From positions 1 through 59,437 of the forward strand of contig JAILZP010000019.1 of the NCBI GenBank assembly GCA_023512435.1: a stretch of 59,437 nucleotides of DNA, given 5' to 3'. The notes beneath the pieces were generated by a model, which was given only the letters and a program-made list of their open reading frames with translations, did not search any database and was not told the DNA's origin. This document shows positions 40,445 through 49,447 of this stretch, one piece after another (the stretch's first letter is position 1; every line of letters starts with the position of its first letter). The translations under genes and the position numbers were made by a program. The DNA is from Peptococcaceae bacterium. GTDB lineage: Bacteria > Bacillota > Desulfotomaculia > Desulfotomaculales > Desulfocucumaceae.

Positions 40445-41617
40445 ATGACTATGTATATGCCGATCTCGGGCGAAACCATATCGGTTTTGCCGTTGATCAT
40501 GATAGGATTTTTCGTGGGCGTGATCGGCGGCTTTTTCGGGATCGGGGGAGCCTTCATGGTCACCCCGGCCCTCAATATCTTCGGCTTCCCCATGGCTTAC
40601 GCGGTGGGCACAGACATGGCCCACATGATCGGCAAATCCATTGTGTCCACCTTCAGGCACTGGAGGTTCGGCCATGTGGACGTGATGCTGGCCCTGCTGA
40701 TGATTGCAGGCACCGGGTTCGGAGTGGAAGCGGGCGCCCGGGCCGTAATGTGGCTGACCGCAAGGGGGCTGGCCGACCCGGTAATCCGCTGCGCTTACAT
40801 AGTCATCCTGCTGGCGCTGGCCGCATACATGCTCTGGCAGTACCATGACGCCGCCAGGGTCAGCATGGTTGAGCACCGGGAGGTCAAAGACCTGGTGGGC
40901 AACCGGCTGACCCGCCGCCTTCAGTCCCTGAAGCTGCCCCCGGTAATAGAGCTTAAAAAAAGCGGCATCCGTATTTCCCTCTGGATCATTCTCCTGGTGG
41001 GACTGCTTACCGGTTTCCTGGCCGGCTTCCTGGGGGTGGGCGGAGGTTTCATCAGGGTTCCGGCCCTGATGTACGTCGTCGGCCTGCCGATGAAACTGGC
41101 GGTGGGCACCGACCTTTTTGGGGTCATCTTCAGCGGCACGTACGGGGGATTCACCTACGCCCTGAAGGGCGTGGTGGAAATCTACGGAGCCATCTTCATG
41201 GTAATAGGGGCCGCGGCCGGGGCTCAGTTCGGCACCGTTGCCACCCGGTACGTGTTCGGCATCAAGATGAGGCTCTATTTCGCCGTCTGCGTCTTCGGTT
41301 CGGCCCTGGGCGTGGTGGCGAAGCAGTTGTCCTACTGCCAGGAACAGGCTTACCTTAAGGCCATGAAAGCGCACTTGGCGGCCCAGGGCATGGACGCCGG
41401 AAGAATAGCCGGCATACTGGAAGACCGGGCCCAGGTCCAGGCGTTGCTGGCCGCCAATCCGGCCTGGCAGCAGCTGGCGGATTACGAGAAATTCTGGAAC
41501 GCCCTGGGAGGGGTGATGATGCTTGGCCTGGCCGCGGGTCTGAGCGCCATCATCATCTCGCTGTGTATCCGCGGCATCATAGTTGAGAAGAAAAGGGGCG
41601 TGGTTCTGGGCGCATAA
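40445..41617 (+). CDS. TauE/SafE-family sulfite/organosulfonate exporter-like permease
   Basis: This 390-residue permease has two TauE repeats: GFFVGVIGGFFGIGGAFMVTPAL near residue 20 and GLLTGFLAGFLGVGGGFIRVPAL near residue 185, each followed by a VGTD segment (AVGTDMAHMIGKS, AVGTDLFGVIFSG). The family exports small anions such as sulfite or sulfoacetate. A long soluble stretch (about 295-350, QEQAYLKAMKAHLAAQGMDAGRIAGILEDRAQVQALLAANPAWQQLADYEKFW) before the last helices is typical of the 390-420 residue variant in sulfate reducers and relatives. The ATG at 40445 has AAGGGAG upstream. Confidence 0.88.
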   Translation: MTMYMPISGETISVLPLIMIGFFVGVIGGFFGIGGAFMVTPALNIFGFPMAYAVGTDMAHMIGKSIVSTFRHWRFGHVDVMLALLMIAGTGFGVEAGARAVMWLTARGLADPVIRCAYIVILLALAAYMLWQYHDAARVSMVEHREVKDLVGNRLTRRLQSLKLPPVIELKKSGIRISLWIILLVGLLTGFLAGFLGVGGGFIRVPALMYVVGLPMKLAVGTDLFGVIFSGTYGGFTYALKGVVEIYGAIFMVIGAAAGAQFGTVATRYVFGIKMRLYFAVCVFGSALGVVAKQLSYCQEQAYLKAMKAHLAAQGMDAGRIAGILEDRAQVQALLAANPAWQQLADYEKFWNALGGVMMLGLAAGLSAIIISLCIRGIIVEKKRGVVLGA

Positions 41618-41634
41618 ACGGAACCAATTTCCCT

Positions 41635-41663
41635 CCGGCAGGGTTATCCCCTGCCTTTTTGTA
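41635..41663 (+). terminator. Terminator after the TauE-like gene
   Basis: GGCAGGG-ttat-CCCTGCC followed by TTTTTG. It lies before the first usable start of the next gene. Confidence 0.8.
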
Positions 41664-41741
41664 TTTGATGCCAAAGTCCTATCAAAAGAAACCGGAATTC
41701 CTATTTCATATCAAAGGTTAACGGTTTTATTAATCTCAGGG

Positions 41742-43079
41742 GTGTTGTTCAGTACCCTGTTTTCGTTTAATTATCAGTTCAACCGGAATGTTGACTCCGA
41801 CACCTTCTGGCATGTCAAAACAGGGGAATACATATACAACAGCAGGTCGGTCCCTACCCACGACATTTTTTCATGGTACGGCACCGAGAACGGCCTGGAG
41901 TGGATCAATCACGAATGGCTGTATGATCTAATTATTTTTGCCGTCCACCGGGGCTTCGGGCTTTATGGAACGGCAGTGTTCACCTCGGTGCTGGCCGGCG
42001 CTGTTTTTTACGCCCTGTACGGGCTGATCCTGATCAGGTGCCGAAACCCCCTTCTCAGTCTGGTCCTTTCCCTGGCTGGGATCAGCGGTTTAATCCCTTT
42101 TATGACCGCCAGGCCGCAGTCAGTCTCTTTCCTGCTGCTTATTGCCGCGGCGGTGCTGATGGAAAGAAAAAAGCACCTCTGGGTAATCCCGGTCATAGTT
42201 ACCGGGGTCAACCTCCACGGCGGGTTTTATCCCATGTATATTCTCCTGACCGCTTATTACCTGTGGAGGGAAAAACCCCTAATCATACCAATGGCCGTTT
42301 TGTCGGTATTGATCAACCCATACGGGGCTGAAACACTGGCATACCCATTCCGGGTCCAGCTGTACCCGGAATTTAACAAATACATAATCGAATGGATGCC
42401 TACGACTTTCATCGGGAATGGAAATGAAGTTCACCTGGCTGTCTACCTGCTTTTGCTTCTTTCTGTGTTCAACAAAAGGATCCGGGCTGAGGACGCCGTA
42501 TTTTCGGTGATCCTGGCGGTTATGACGATAACGGCGGAAAGGCACATGGCCTTTTTGTACCTGCTGGTGATTCCCGTCCTTTCCCCGTATATCGCCATGA
42601 ACGGCATATTTCACCCCCGGGCGGACCGCTTGAAAGACGGCCCGGCAAGCATCATTTTTACCGGGCTGGCCGTGTTAATGCTTGCCGTTGTTGCCTTCAC
42701 CACCGATTTCCGGCGGGAGGTGTCCCTTGACAGATATCCACGGGAGGCGGTCAGATATATCAAAAACAACAACCTTGACCGGATTTGCAATATGTACAAT
42801 GACGGGGGATTCCTCATTTACAATGAAATTAAACCGTTCATCGACGGGAGAGCCGACATATTCGCGCCGGTTTACAACAACGTGGACCTTTTCGGGGAAT
42901 ACTGCAGGTTTTTGTCAGTCCAGGAGGATTTTAAAATATTGCTTGACAAGTACAACATTGATTACCTGCTGGTGAACAAGAAAGAGAAGGCATACCTGGC
43001 CATGGTGCGCTCCGGCCTTTTTAACACGGTTTACCAGGACGATCTATATGTAATCTGGCAGTACAACAAAACGGACTGA
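41742..43079 (+). CDS. GT-C-fold-like polytopic membrane protein
   Basis: A membrane protein with about ten hydrophobic segments and a C-terminal soluble domain (VRYIKNNNLDRICNMYNDGGFLIYNEIKPFIDGRADIFAPVYNN). The N-terminal loop VDSDTFWHVKTGEYIYNSRSVPTHDIFSWYGTENGLEWINHEWL is the hallmark of a group of GT-C glycosyltransferase-like proteins; its Asp-x-Asp could be catalytic. The sugar acceptor is unknown. The open frame runs back to 41583, but it contains no ATG, GTG or TTG between the terminator and 41742, so the true start is unclear and the first helix may begin upstream. Confidence 0.6.
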   Translation: MLFSTLFSFNYQFNRNVDSDTFWHVKTGEYIYNSRSVPTHDIFSWYGTENGLEWINHEWLYDLIIFAVHRGFGLYGTAVFTSVLAGAVFYALYGLILIRCRNPLLSLVLSLAGISGLIPFMTARPQSVSFLLLIAAAVLMERKKHLWVIPVIVTGVNLHGGFYPMYILLTAYYLWREKPLIIPMAVLSVLINPYGAETLAYPFRVQLYPEFNKYIIEWMPTTFIGNGNEVHLAVYLLLLLSVFNKRIRAEDAVFSVILAVMTITAERHMAFLYLLVIPVLSPYIAMNGIFHPRADRLKDGPASIIFTGLAVLMLAVVAFTTDFRREVSLDRYPREAVRYIKNNNLDRICNMYNDGGFLIYNEIKPFIDGRADIFAPVYNNVDLFGEYCRFLSVQEDFKILLDKYNIDYLLVNKKEKAYLAMVRSGLFNTVYQDDLYVIWQYNKTD

Positions 43080-43155
43080 CCGCAAAAAAGCCGCAGTAAT
43101 TCTCCTCAGTATTGGGAATATTAACACCCAGAAACTATACTGAAGGAGGGTTACC

Positions 43156-44142
43156 ATGGATTTGCAATTTTTTAAAGACTTCACCATCGATGTCGACCTG
43201 GCCCTTGAAGCGAGAGAAATCGTCCAGGGCCAAACAGGCCGGGAAATACCGGGTGTCAGGGTCGACCGGGAGACCTACGAACACGCTTCGGTTACTATAG
43301 TAATCATAGAAGACCCTTCGGCAGAAGCGGTGATGGGCAAGCCGGTGGGCACCTACATCACCGTGGAGGCGCCCGGGATTTCGGGCAGAGACCCCAAGGC
43401 GCACCACGAAATAGGTCTCGTGGTGGCCCAAATGTTAAGCCGTCTGATGCCGGATTTGCCGGTGCCGTCAAACATACTCATCGTCGGCCTGGGGAACTGG
43501 AATGCCACCCCCGACGCCCTCGGACCGAAAGTGGTCAGCGAAACCATGGTCACCCGCCACATCTTCAACTATGCGCCGCAGGAACTTCAGCCGGGAATGC
43601 GTTCCGTCAGCGCCATCGCCCCCGGAGTTCTCGGCATCACCGGAATTGAAACGGCGGAAATAGTTAAGGGCGTGGTTGACAAAATCAAGCCCGACCTGGT
43701 TATCGCCATTGATTCACTCGCCGCGAGAAACGTATCGAGAATCGGCACGACGATCCAAATAGCGAATACGGGGGTCAAGCCGGGATCAGGGGTGGGAAAC
43801 CAGAGGGCGGGCATTAACAGGGAAACCCTGGGCGTCAATGTTCTGGCCGTCGGAGTGCCCACCGTGGTGCACGGGGCCGTTATCGCCCAGGATACCATAG
43901 AACAGTTCATGGATCAGCTGAAGGCCAATCCGTCCCTGCATAAGCTGTACTCCATGCTGAATCCCAACTTTTCCCAGACGGTAATCCAAAAGGTGCTGGA
44001 ACCCTTCGGCGGCAGGCTCATGGTTACCCCAAAAGAAATAGACGACCTGATCCAAAGGGCCGCCAAGGTTGTGGCCGGGGGCATCACCAAGGCCCTTCAC
44101 CCCAACCTCACCGATGAAGACTACCAGTATTACCTGCACTGA
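43156..44142 (+). CDS. gpr: Spore germination protease GPR
   Basis: This 328-residue zymogen degrades alpha/beta-type SASPs in the first minutes of germination. It follows the family throughout: FTIDVDLALEARE at the pro-region, ITVEAPGI, GLGNWNATPDALGP with Asp120, and DLVIAIDSLAA with Asp186; the two Asp match the catalytic Asp127 and Asp193 of Bacillus megaterium GPR. AAGGAGG is 6 nt before the ATG. A likely substrate, an SASP, is encoded 2 kb downstream. A GC-rich hairpin follows the stop codon. Confidence 0.96.
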   Translation: MDLQFFKDFTIDVDLALEAREIVQGQTGREIPGVRVDRETYEHASVTIVIIEDPSAEAVMGKPVGTYITVEAPGISGRDPKAHHEIGLVVAQMLSRLMPDLPVPSNILIVGLGNWNATPDALGPKVVSETMVTRHIFNYAPQELQPGMRSVSAIAPGVLGITGIETAEIVKGVVDKIKPDLVIAIDSLAARNVSRIGTTIQIANTGVKPGSGVGNQRAGINRETLGVNVLAVGVPTVVHGAVIAQDTIEQFMDQLKANPSLHKLYSMLNPNFSQTVIQKVLEPFGGRLMVTPKEIDDLIQRAAKVVAGGITKALHPNLTDEDYQYYLH

Positions 44143-44149
44143 TATAACA

Positions 44150-44168
44150 GCCGCCCCCTGCGGGCGGC
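44150..44168 (+). terminator. GC hairpin after gpr
   Basis: GCCGCCC and GGGCGGC pair around a 4-5 nt loop right after the gpr stop. There is no T-run, so termination would be weak or Rho-assisted. Confidence 0.5.
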
Positions 44169-44237
44169 GGAACCCAAAACACGGAACCCGAAACTCATTA
44201 TGAGTGGATAAACATAGCTTGACTGGTTACCGGCAGC

Positions 44238-44260
44238 CGGGTTATGTTATACATAACCCG
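44238..44260. promoter_or_regulatory. Palindrome upstream of the copper-amine-oxidase-domain gene
   Basis: CGGGTTATG and CATAACCCG form a perfect 9-bp inverted repeat around TTATA, 70 nt before the next start codon. It may be an operator or mRNA hairpin. No matching second copy was noticed. Confidence 0.4.
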
Positions 44261-44329
44261 CGGCGGCCATGCGGCAACGGGCGGCCTTTTTCACCAATTG
44301 ATAAACTGTTCAGATGGAGGTGTAAAAAA

Positions 44330-45895
44330 TTGAGAAAGTTTTTAGCCGTGCTTTTTACTTTATGCCTGTGCTTGAGTTTCGGCGCTGCTGCCGGCGCCCA
44401 AGAAACCGCGGGCATGTCCCCTGCAAAAAAGGCTTTTATTAAAAGCATTACCTCAGATCTGGAAATCAAAACCAGACTCTTTGAAAAATCAAGCGGATCG
44501 ATAAATGTCGAAATAACCGACATATCGGGCTTGTTGGCCATGGATTTGAAATTTAAAGGATTAAAAGACAGCAAGTTTTTGTTAAATTACAAATTGGACA
44601 CCCCTGCAAAAAAAATGGGATTCAACGTGGACGCAAATTTTGAAGGGACCACCAGCCGGGGCGACGCTTTTATTCAGGGGACCAGGCTTATATTATCCCG
44701 GGATATTATTCAGTTATTCAATCTTCTGGACAGGTCCGGATTGAATAACAACCATCCAATGCCCGAATACCTCTGGGATGACAGTCCCGAACTGGCCGGC
44801 CTGTGGAAAAATTTTATTGACAGTCAAAATTACCAGGTTCCGCCGGAATTTAAAGACCTCCTGGTTTTCTTCATAGAGGCCATACCCGACGAATACATAA
44901 TTTCTTCCGGAAAAGAAACGGTCTTGAACCTGGACCATGAAGGTTTTTCAGATGTAATCCTTTCTTTTGCCAGAAAAATAGAATCTGAACCGGAGAGATT
45001 TGCCGCCGTCCTGGCCGGGTGCTTAGACACGGGCCAGTCCGGATCCGGTTTGTTGCCCGACCTTTTAAGATATATCCAGAGCCCGGACTTTCCGAAGAGC
45101 AAAGAGGAGATCAGCCGGAAACTGAAAGCCGGGGGCATAGAAATAAGCCGCCTGGTTGTTTCCCGGAATGCGGGTGCAGACGGTTACAACACCGTGGTTA
45201 TGGACATGAATATATACGAAAATAAAGGCGCCATCAGATATGCCCTGAAATACAAAAGGGCGGGAGACAGTATAAAAGGCGATTTAGATGTTGATTTATC
45301 AGCCAAAAGCAAGGAAATCGACGTTTCATTCAATATCGACGGAGACTTCGAACAATCTCCCGAGATGGCATCAGCCGATTATTCGTGTGCTGTTTCCGGG
45401 GAAAAGCAGGATATTTCCCTCTTCGGCGCGGTCTTGAAGATACATACAAAAAGCCGGTACGACCAGGATGTAACGGTAGACATACCGGTGCTGACGCCTT
45501 CCAACAGCAAAAAAATGCTCTCAGGAGCAGATGAAAGCGGGGAACTCAAGGTCGTTTTAAACGGGAATCAGGTAAATTTTGACGTGCAGCCCTTTATTAT
45601 GGAAGGCAGGGCAATGGCGCCCGTCAGAAACCTGGCTGAAGCCTTCAACTGCCGGGTCAGTTACCGGGGAGACGAAGTCCACGTTGAAAAAGCGGACAAA
45701 TTGATAATCCTTTACCTGAACCGGAACCAGTGTACCGTCAACGGCCGGGAAAAGTGGATTGACGTTCCGCCGTTCATAAAAGACGGCCGCACCATGGTGC
45801 CCGTAAGGTTTATTGCCGAGGAAATGGGCTGCCGGGTAAAGCTGGTTGGAAACACTGTTTTTATAACGTCAAACAGCGATGCAATAACGGCATGA
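44330..45895 (+). CDS. Secreted protein with C-terminal copper-amine-oxidase N-like domain
   Basis: This 521-residue protein begins with a signal peptide (RKFLAVLFTLCLCLSFGAAAGAQE, cleavage likely after AGA). The body (30-400) is a beta-rich region with no family I recognise. The C-terminus (about 405-515) is the two-repeat stalk domain known as copper amine oxidase N: VVLNGNQVNFDVQPFIMEGRAMAPVRNLAEAFNCRV and NGREKWIDVPPFIKDGRTMVPVRFIAEEMGCRV, which in Firmicutes binds the cell wall. It is not an amine oxidase. TTG 44330 has GGAGGTG 7 nt upstream. Confidence 0.8.
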   Translation: MRKFLAVLFTLCLCLSFGAAAGAQETAGMSPAKKAFIKSITSDLEIKTRLFEKSSGSINVEITDISGLLAMDLKFKGLKDSKFLLNYKLDTPAKKMGFNVDANFEGTTSRGDAFIQGTRLILSRDIIQLFNLLDRSGLNNNHPMPEYLWDDSPELAGLWKNFIDSQNYQVPPEFKDLLVFFIEAIPDEYIISSGKETVLNLDHEGFSDVILSFARKIESEPERFAAVLAGCLDTGQSGSGLLPDLLRYIQSPDFPKSKEEISRKLKAGGIEISRLVVSRNAGADGYNTVVMDMNIYENKGAIRYALKYKRAGDSIKGDLDVDLSAKSKEIDVSFNIDGDFEQSPEMASADYSCAVSGEKQDISLFGAVLKIHTKSRYDQDVTVDIPVLTPSNSKKMLSGADESGELKVVLNGNQVNFDVQPFIMEGRAMAPVRNLAEAFNCRVSYRGDEVHVEKADKLIILYLNRNQCTVNGREKWIDVPPFIKDGRTMVPVRFIAEEMGCRVKLVGNTVFITSNSDAITA

Positions 45896-45980
45896 TCATG
45901 GGCTTCCGGCGCCTTTGCCTCATTAAAACATCTTCTTCTTAACGACTAAAGACAATGCCCATGCTGGGCGTAAACGACAA

Positions 45981-46008
45981 AAAACCGGGTGATAAGCACC
46001 CGGTTTTT
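45981..46008. terminator. Bidirectional terminator between convergent genes
   Basis: AAAACCGGGTG-ataag-CACCCGGTTTTT: a 10-bp stem with A and T runs on the two sides, so it serves both the plus-strand gene and the convergent SASP gene. Confidence 0.88.
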
Positions 46009-46021
46009 ATGTTCTTAAGGG

Positions 46022-46279
46022 TTACTGGGGTCTTTCCAGGTTTACCGCCGAGGTTGCCCCAATGGCGGCAGCGCCTTGCTGCATAAGGGCAGCTTCTCCC
46101 AGAGCCACCAGACGCTTGGTGATGTTACCTCCAACATAGCCATTCTGCCTGGAGGTCAGCTGGCCTTTATCAATTTGAGCGTAATTGGCAAGGCCCAGCT
46201 CGTTGGCAACTTCAAATTTCATCGCATCCAAGGCGTTGCTGGCTTGAGGCACCACATGCTGATTGGTGTTACGAGGCAT
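46022..46279 (-). CDS. Small acid-soluble spore protein, alpha/beta type
   Basis: This 85-residue DNA-binding spore protein has both family signatures: the GPR cleavage region KFEVANELGL (cut between Glu and Val) and YVGGNITKRLVALGEAALM. It coats and protects forespore DNA and is degraded by GPR at germination. GGGGGG lies 9-10 nt before the ATG. The last residues NLERPQ abut the bidirectional terminator. Confidence 0.94.
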   Translation of the reverse strand: MPRNTNQHVVPQASNALDAMKFEVANELGLANYAQIDKGQLTSRQNGYVGGNITKRLVALGEAALMQQGAAAIGATSAVNLERPQ

Positions 46280-46650
46280 CCGCTTAATCCCCCCTTTTAT
46301 TTTGTTGATAGTATTTTGTCCCGTTAGACATCAAAAATACATAGTATTAACTGGATTGAAGTGCATTTATTTTATATAATTCCATCCCAATATTTGCAGG
46401 CAGGATATTGACATTTGCAAAACAAATTCTAAATTTTTATGAAAAAAATAAGCTTGATAAGCCAGCCTTGGAATTTCAGTATTTTTCTGTAAAGTTCCAC
46501 AGAAATAGATGAAAAGCCTTCCTTCCGGCAGGACAGTGGCAGGGTTAAAAATTAACTTGCACTTTTAGTCTTTGCTTTCATAAAAAAATAAACCCCTGAA
46601 CAGTTCAATTAGGGGCAAATAATTATAAAAAACCATTTTAAAACACCTTG
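46280..46650. other. AT-rich gap between the SASP and recG genes
   Basis: No gene is visible in these 371 bases. The right end holds the recG terminator. The part just before the SASP gene should hold its forespore promoter, but I could not fit a sigma-G consensus at proper spacing (closest -10 is AATACTA at 46315-46309). Confidence 0.5.
46580..46616 (-). terminator. recG terminator
   Basis: On the minus strand GCCCCTAATTGAACTGTTCAGGGG folds as a CCCCT/AGGGG stem with an inner TGAAC/GTTCA-like pairing and is followed by TTTATTTTTTT. Confidence 0.7.
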
Positions 46651-48726
46651 TTATCCCACCGGCAAAAAGTTAAACCCTCCAAACCTTACGTGAATCTCGC
46701 GGGCCAGCATTCTGTTGCCCGGTTTCATTAATCCCGGGTCGCCCTCCACCAGCCGGCGGGCTTCCTCAGCGGCCGCTTTCAGCGCCCCCTGGTCCCGCAC
46801 CGGATCGGCAATCCTGTATGGCATCTCTCCCCACTGCCTGGAGCCGAACAATTCCCCCGGCCCCCTCAGCTCCAGGTCTTTTTCCGCCAGTTCAAAGCCG
46901 TCGGATATGGTCCTTATGGCCTCCAGCCTCGATGAAGCCGCCGTCCCGCCCCCGGCATCAGAAATGAGGTAGCACCTGGCGGAATGCCCGCCCCGGCCCA
47001 CCCGTCCTCTCAGTTGGTGAAGCTGGGCCAGCCCGAAGCGGTGGGCGTCCACCACCGCCATTACCGTGGCGTTGGGAACGTCCACTCCCACCTCGACCAC
47101 GGTGGTGCTGACCAGAACATCGATCAGGCCCTCCCTGAAACCGGACATTATTCTCTCCTTATCGCCGGCCCCCATCCTGCCGTGCAGCAGTTCCACCCGG
47201 CACCCGGCCAGGGGACCTCCGGCCAGGTATTCCCTTAGTTCTGCGGCCGCCTGGAGGTCGGTTTTCTCCGATTCCTCCACCATGGGACAGACAACATACG
47301 CCTGCCGGCCCCGGGAGACTTCTTTTTTGATTTCCCCGTACACCAGGCCTGCCTGGGACCGGGGGCAGACAACTGTTTCCACCGGCTTCCGGCCTGGGGG
47401 CACCCCCTTGATGACACTGGCATCCAGGTCTCCGTACAGGGTCATGGCCATCGTCCTGGGGATCGGAGTGGCCGTCATCACCAGGACGTCGGGGTTCGGT
47501 CCCTTTTGCCGGACCGCCGCCCTCTGCCGGACCCCGAACCGGTGCTGCTCGTCTATAATCACCAGGGCCAGATTTTTAAATTTTACATCCTCCTGAATGA
47601 GGGCATGGGTCCCCACCACCACCCGCGCTTCACCGGACTTTATTTTTTCGATCAGGGCCTCCCTGTCCTTTTTTTTCATCCCGCCCGTGAACAGTTCCAC
47701 CCTAATGCCCATTGGATCGAAATATCCGGCAATGTTCTTGCGGTGCTGATCGGCCAGTATTTCCGTTGGCGCCATCAGGGCGGCCTGCAGACCGGCGCCG
47801 GCCGCCTTCAGCATGGCCAGGGCGCACACCACGGTCTTGCCTGAACCCACGTCCCCCTGGAGAAGGCGGTTCATCGGATAGGGCGACTGCAGGTCCCTGC
47901 TGATTTCCCCCCAGGCCCTGGATTGGCCCGGCGTAAGCCTGAAAGGAAGCCGATCGAGAAAAATTTTTTCCAGAAGGCTGTTTTCCGGGTAGGCGTGGGC
48001 CTTGGGCCTGGCCCGGACCTTTTTTCTGATCAGGGAAATCACTGTCTGGTGGATCAGGAATTCTTCGAAGATAAAGCGCCTCCTGGCCATCTTCAATTCC
48101 GGAAAGGAGTCCGGGCAGTGCACGGCGCGCAAGGCCGGCCCTATTTCCGGCAGCACGTACCTGGACAGCATGTCCCCGGGAATAAACTCCTCCAACCTCT
48201 CCCCCCACCGGTCCAGGGCGCTTTTGACCAGGGACCTGACCAGGCGCTGGCTGATCCCTTCGGTAAGCGGGTAAATGGGCACAATGCGGCCGGCGCTGAC
48301 CGGTTCGTCCGGGTCCCCCGCCTCGTAGTCGCTGACCTGGACCTGGACCTCGCCGCCGTATCGCCTCACTCTCCCGGTGACCAGAACCGGGGTTCCCACC
48401 GGAAGCTGCCGCCTGATAAAGGGCTGGTTGTACCACACCGCCACCGTCCGCCCGGCCCCGTCATCGATAAACAACCTGGTAACGGTCAGCCCCCGGCGGG
48501 GCCGCTTTTCCTCTCCCCCCACCACCACGCCCCTTACCGTGGCCCTTTCCCCGCTGCCGCAGGCGGCGGCCGGCCTGGTCCGGCTGCGGTCGTGGTAGTC
48601 TCTGGGAAAATAATAAAGGAGTTCCCCCACTGTGCTGATCCCCATTCTCTTCAGCAGAAGAACCCTCTTTGGACCGATGTTTTTCAAACCCTGTATGTCC
48701 CTGTCCCAGACTCCGCCTTCCTGCAC
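46651..48726 (-). CDS. recG: ATP-dependent DNA helicase RecG
   Basis: This 691-residue branch-migration helicase rescues stalled replication forks. It has an N-terminal wedge domain (LKNIGPKRVLLLKRMGISTVGELLYYFPRDYHDRS), an OB fold, Walker A GDVGSGKT, the DEQHRFG box, TATPIPRTMAMT, and the C-terminal QLRGRVGRG motif. Length is normal. Start is GTG 48726 with GGGGG upstream. In most Firmicutes recG is followed by rsmD and coaD; here a 6-kb block intervenes. Confidence 0.96.
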   Translation of the reverse strand: MQEGGVWDRDIQGLKNIGPKRVLLLKRMGISTVGELLYYFPRDYHDRSRTRPAAACGSGERATVRGVVVGGEEKRPRRGLTVTRLFIDDGAGRTVAVWYNQPFIRRQLPVGTPVLVTGRVRRYGGEVQVQVSDYEAGDPDEPVSAGRIVPIYPLTEGISQRLVRSLVKSALDRWGERLEEFIPGDMLSRYVLPEIGPALRAVHCPDSFPELKMARRRFIFEEFLIHQTVISLIRKKVRARPKAHAYPENSLLEKIFLDRLPFRLTPGQSRAWGEISRDLQSPYPMNRLLQGDVGSGKTVVCALAMLKAAGAGLQAALMAPTEILADQHRKNIAGYFDPMGIRVELFTGGMKKKDREALIEKIKSGEARVVVGTHALIQEDVKFKNLALVIIDEQHRFGVRQRAAVRQKGPNPDVLVMTATPIPRTMAMTLYGDLDASVIKGVPPGRKPVETVVCPRSQAGLVYGEIKKEVSRGRQAYVVCPMVEESEKTDLQAAAELREYLAGGPLAGCRVELLHGRMGAGDKERIMSGFREGLIDVLVSTTVVEVGVDVPNATVMAVVDAHRFGLAQLHQLRGRVGRGGHSARCYLISDAGGGTAASSRLEAIRTISDGFELAEKDLELRGPGELFGSRQWGEMPYRIADPVRDQGALKAAAEEARRLVEGDPGLMKPGNRMLAREIHVRFGGFNFLPVG

Positions 48727-48815
48727 ACGAGCAACCCCCGAATTAGCGGAAACCGTGGTTAAAACAAAACCCGGAAAACCAATTTATGATTGCCTGGTCC
48801 CTAAATCCCACGGGA

Positions 48816-49049
48816 TTATTTTTTCTTCTTTTTTAAAATGAACTGAATGCCCTGGTCCGGATCGCTCCAGAAGTCCACCAGTCGGAAGCCCTGGCCGATC
48901 AGCTCACGGCACCGTCCGATGGCCTCTTCCAGGTGGTTCAGAAAAATTTCCCCGGTTTTGTCGCCCAGGTCGGGGCTGTTGTCCAAAACAACCTTCTCCT
49001 CGATGTAATCACCGGAGTCAACGGGCTTTTCCACCTTGATTTCAGACAT
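48816..49049 (-). CDS. Conserved-looking 77-residue hypothetical protein
   Basis: A short acidic protein with a lysine tail (MSEIKVEKPVDSGDYIEE ... GFRLVDFWSDPDQGIQFILKKKKK). GGGGAG is 5 nt before the ATG, and amino acid composition and frame are gene-like. I recognise no family. It lies 89 nt upstream of recG on the same strand and may be its first co-transcribed gene, divergent from rpmB. Confidence 0.6.
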   Translation of the reverse strand: MSEIKVEKPVDSGDYIEEKVVLDNSPDLGDKTGEIFLNHLEEAIGRCRELIGQGFRLVDFWSDPDQGIQFILKKKKK

Positions 49050-49216
49050 TATATCTCCCCCATTTTATATAATGCTTAATTATATAGGTCCAAAGCATTG
49101 CCTGTCAAGAAACGGAAAACGGCCCCCATCGCCGCTGACCGTAAAAAATGCCCGCTTGCGCCCCTGAATATTTTTTGGTAAAATTACAGTTGTGGTTTTT
49201 AAAGGAGGTGTTGTCA

Positions 49217-49408
49217 TTGGCAAGGAGATGCGCCATTTGCGGAAAAGGGGCGCAGGTCGGAATGCAGGTCAGCCACTCGCACATCCGCACTAAAAGAACC
49301 TGGTCGCCCAATCTGCAAAGAGTCAAAGCGCTGGTGGAAGGGACACCCCGGAGAATACTGGTCTGCACCCGCTGCCTCAGGAGCGGGAGGGTTAAAAGGG
49401 CGATATAA
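49217..49408 (+). CDS. rpmB: 50S ribosomal protein L28
   Basis: This 63-residue ribosomal protein has the zinc-binding form: CAIC near the N-terminus and CTRC near the end, around KTWSP-like TKRTWSPNLQRV. TTG 49217 is the start (LARRCAICGKG) with AAAGGAGGTG 6 nt upstream; an earlier ATG in frame would add 23 unrelated residues. Confidence 0.95.
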   Translation: MARRCAICGKGAQVGMQVSHSHIRTKRTWSPNLQRVKALVEGTPRRILVCTRCLRSGRVKRAI

Positions 49409-49420
49409 GCAAACCAGCCA

Positions 49421-49447
49421 TAAAAACGGCTTTACGGCCGTTTTTTT
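49421..49447. terminator. Bidirectional terminator after rpmB
   Basis: AAAAACGGC-ttta-GCCGTTTTTTT-type stem with A and T runs on both sides, between the convergent rpmB and phosphodiesterase genes. Confidence 0.88.

Noticed and set aside
40361..41674. 437-codon minus-strand frame opposite the TauE-like permease
   Set aside because: It is a shadow of the permease gene with a low-complexity His/Gln/Gly-rich product.
46309..46341. Possible sigma-G promoter before the SASP gene (TGTATT and AATACTA)
   Set aside because: The spacer is about 20 nt, too long for sigma-F/sigma-G promoters.
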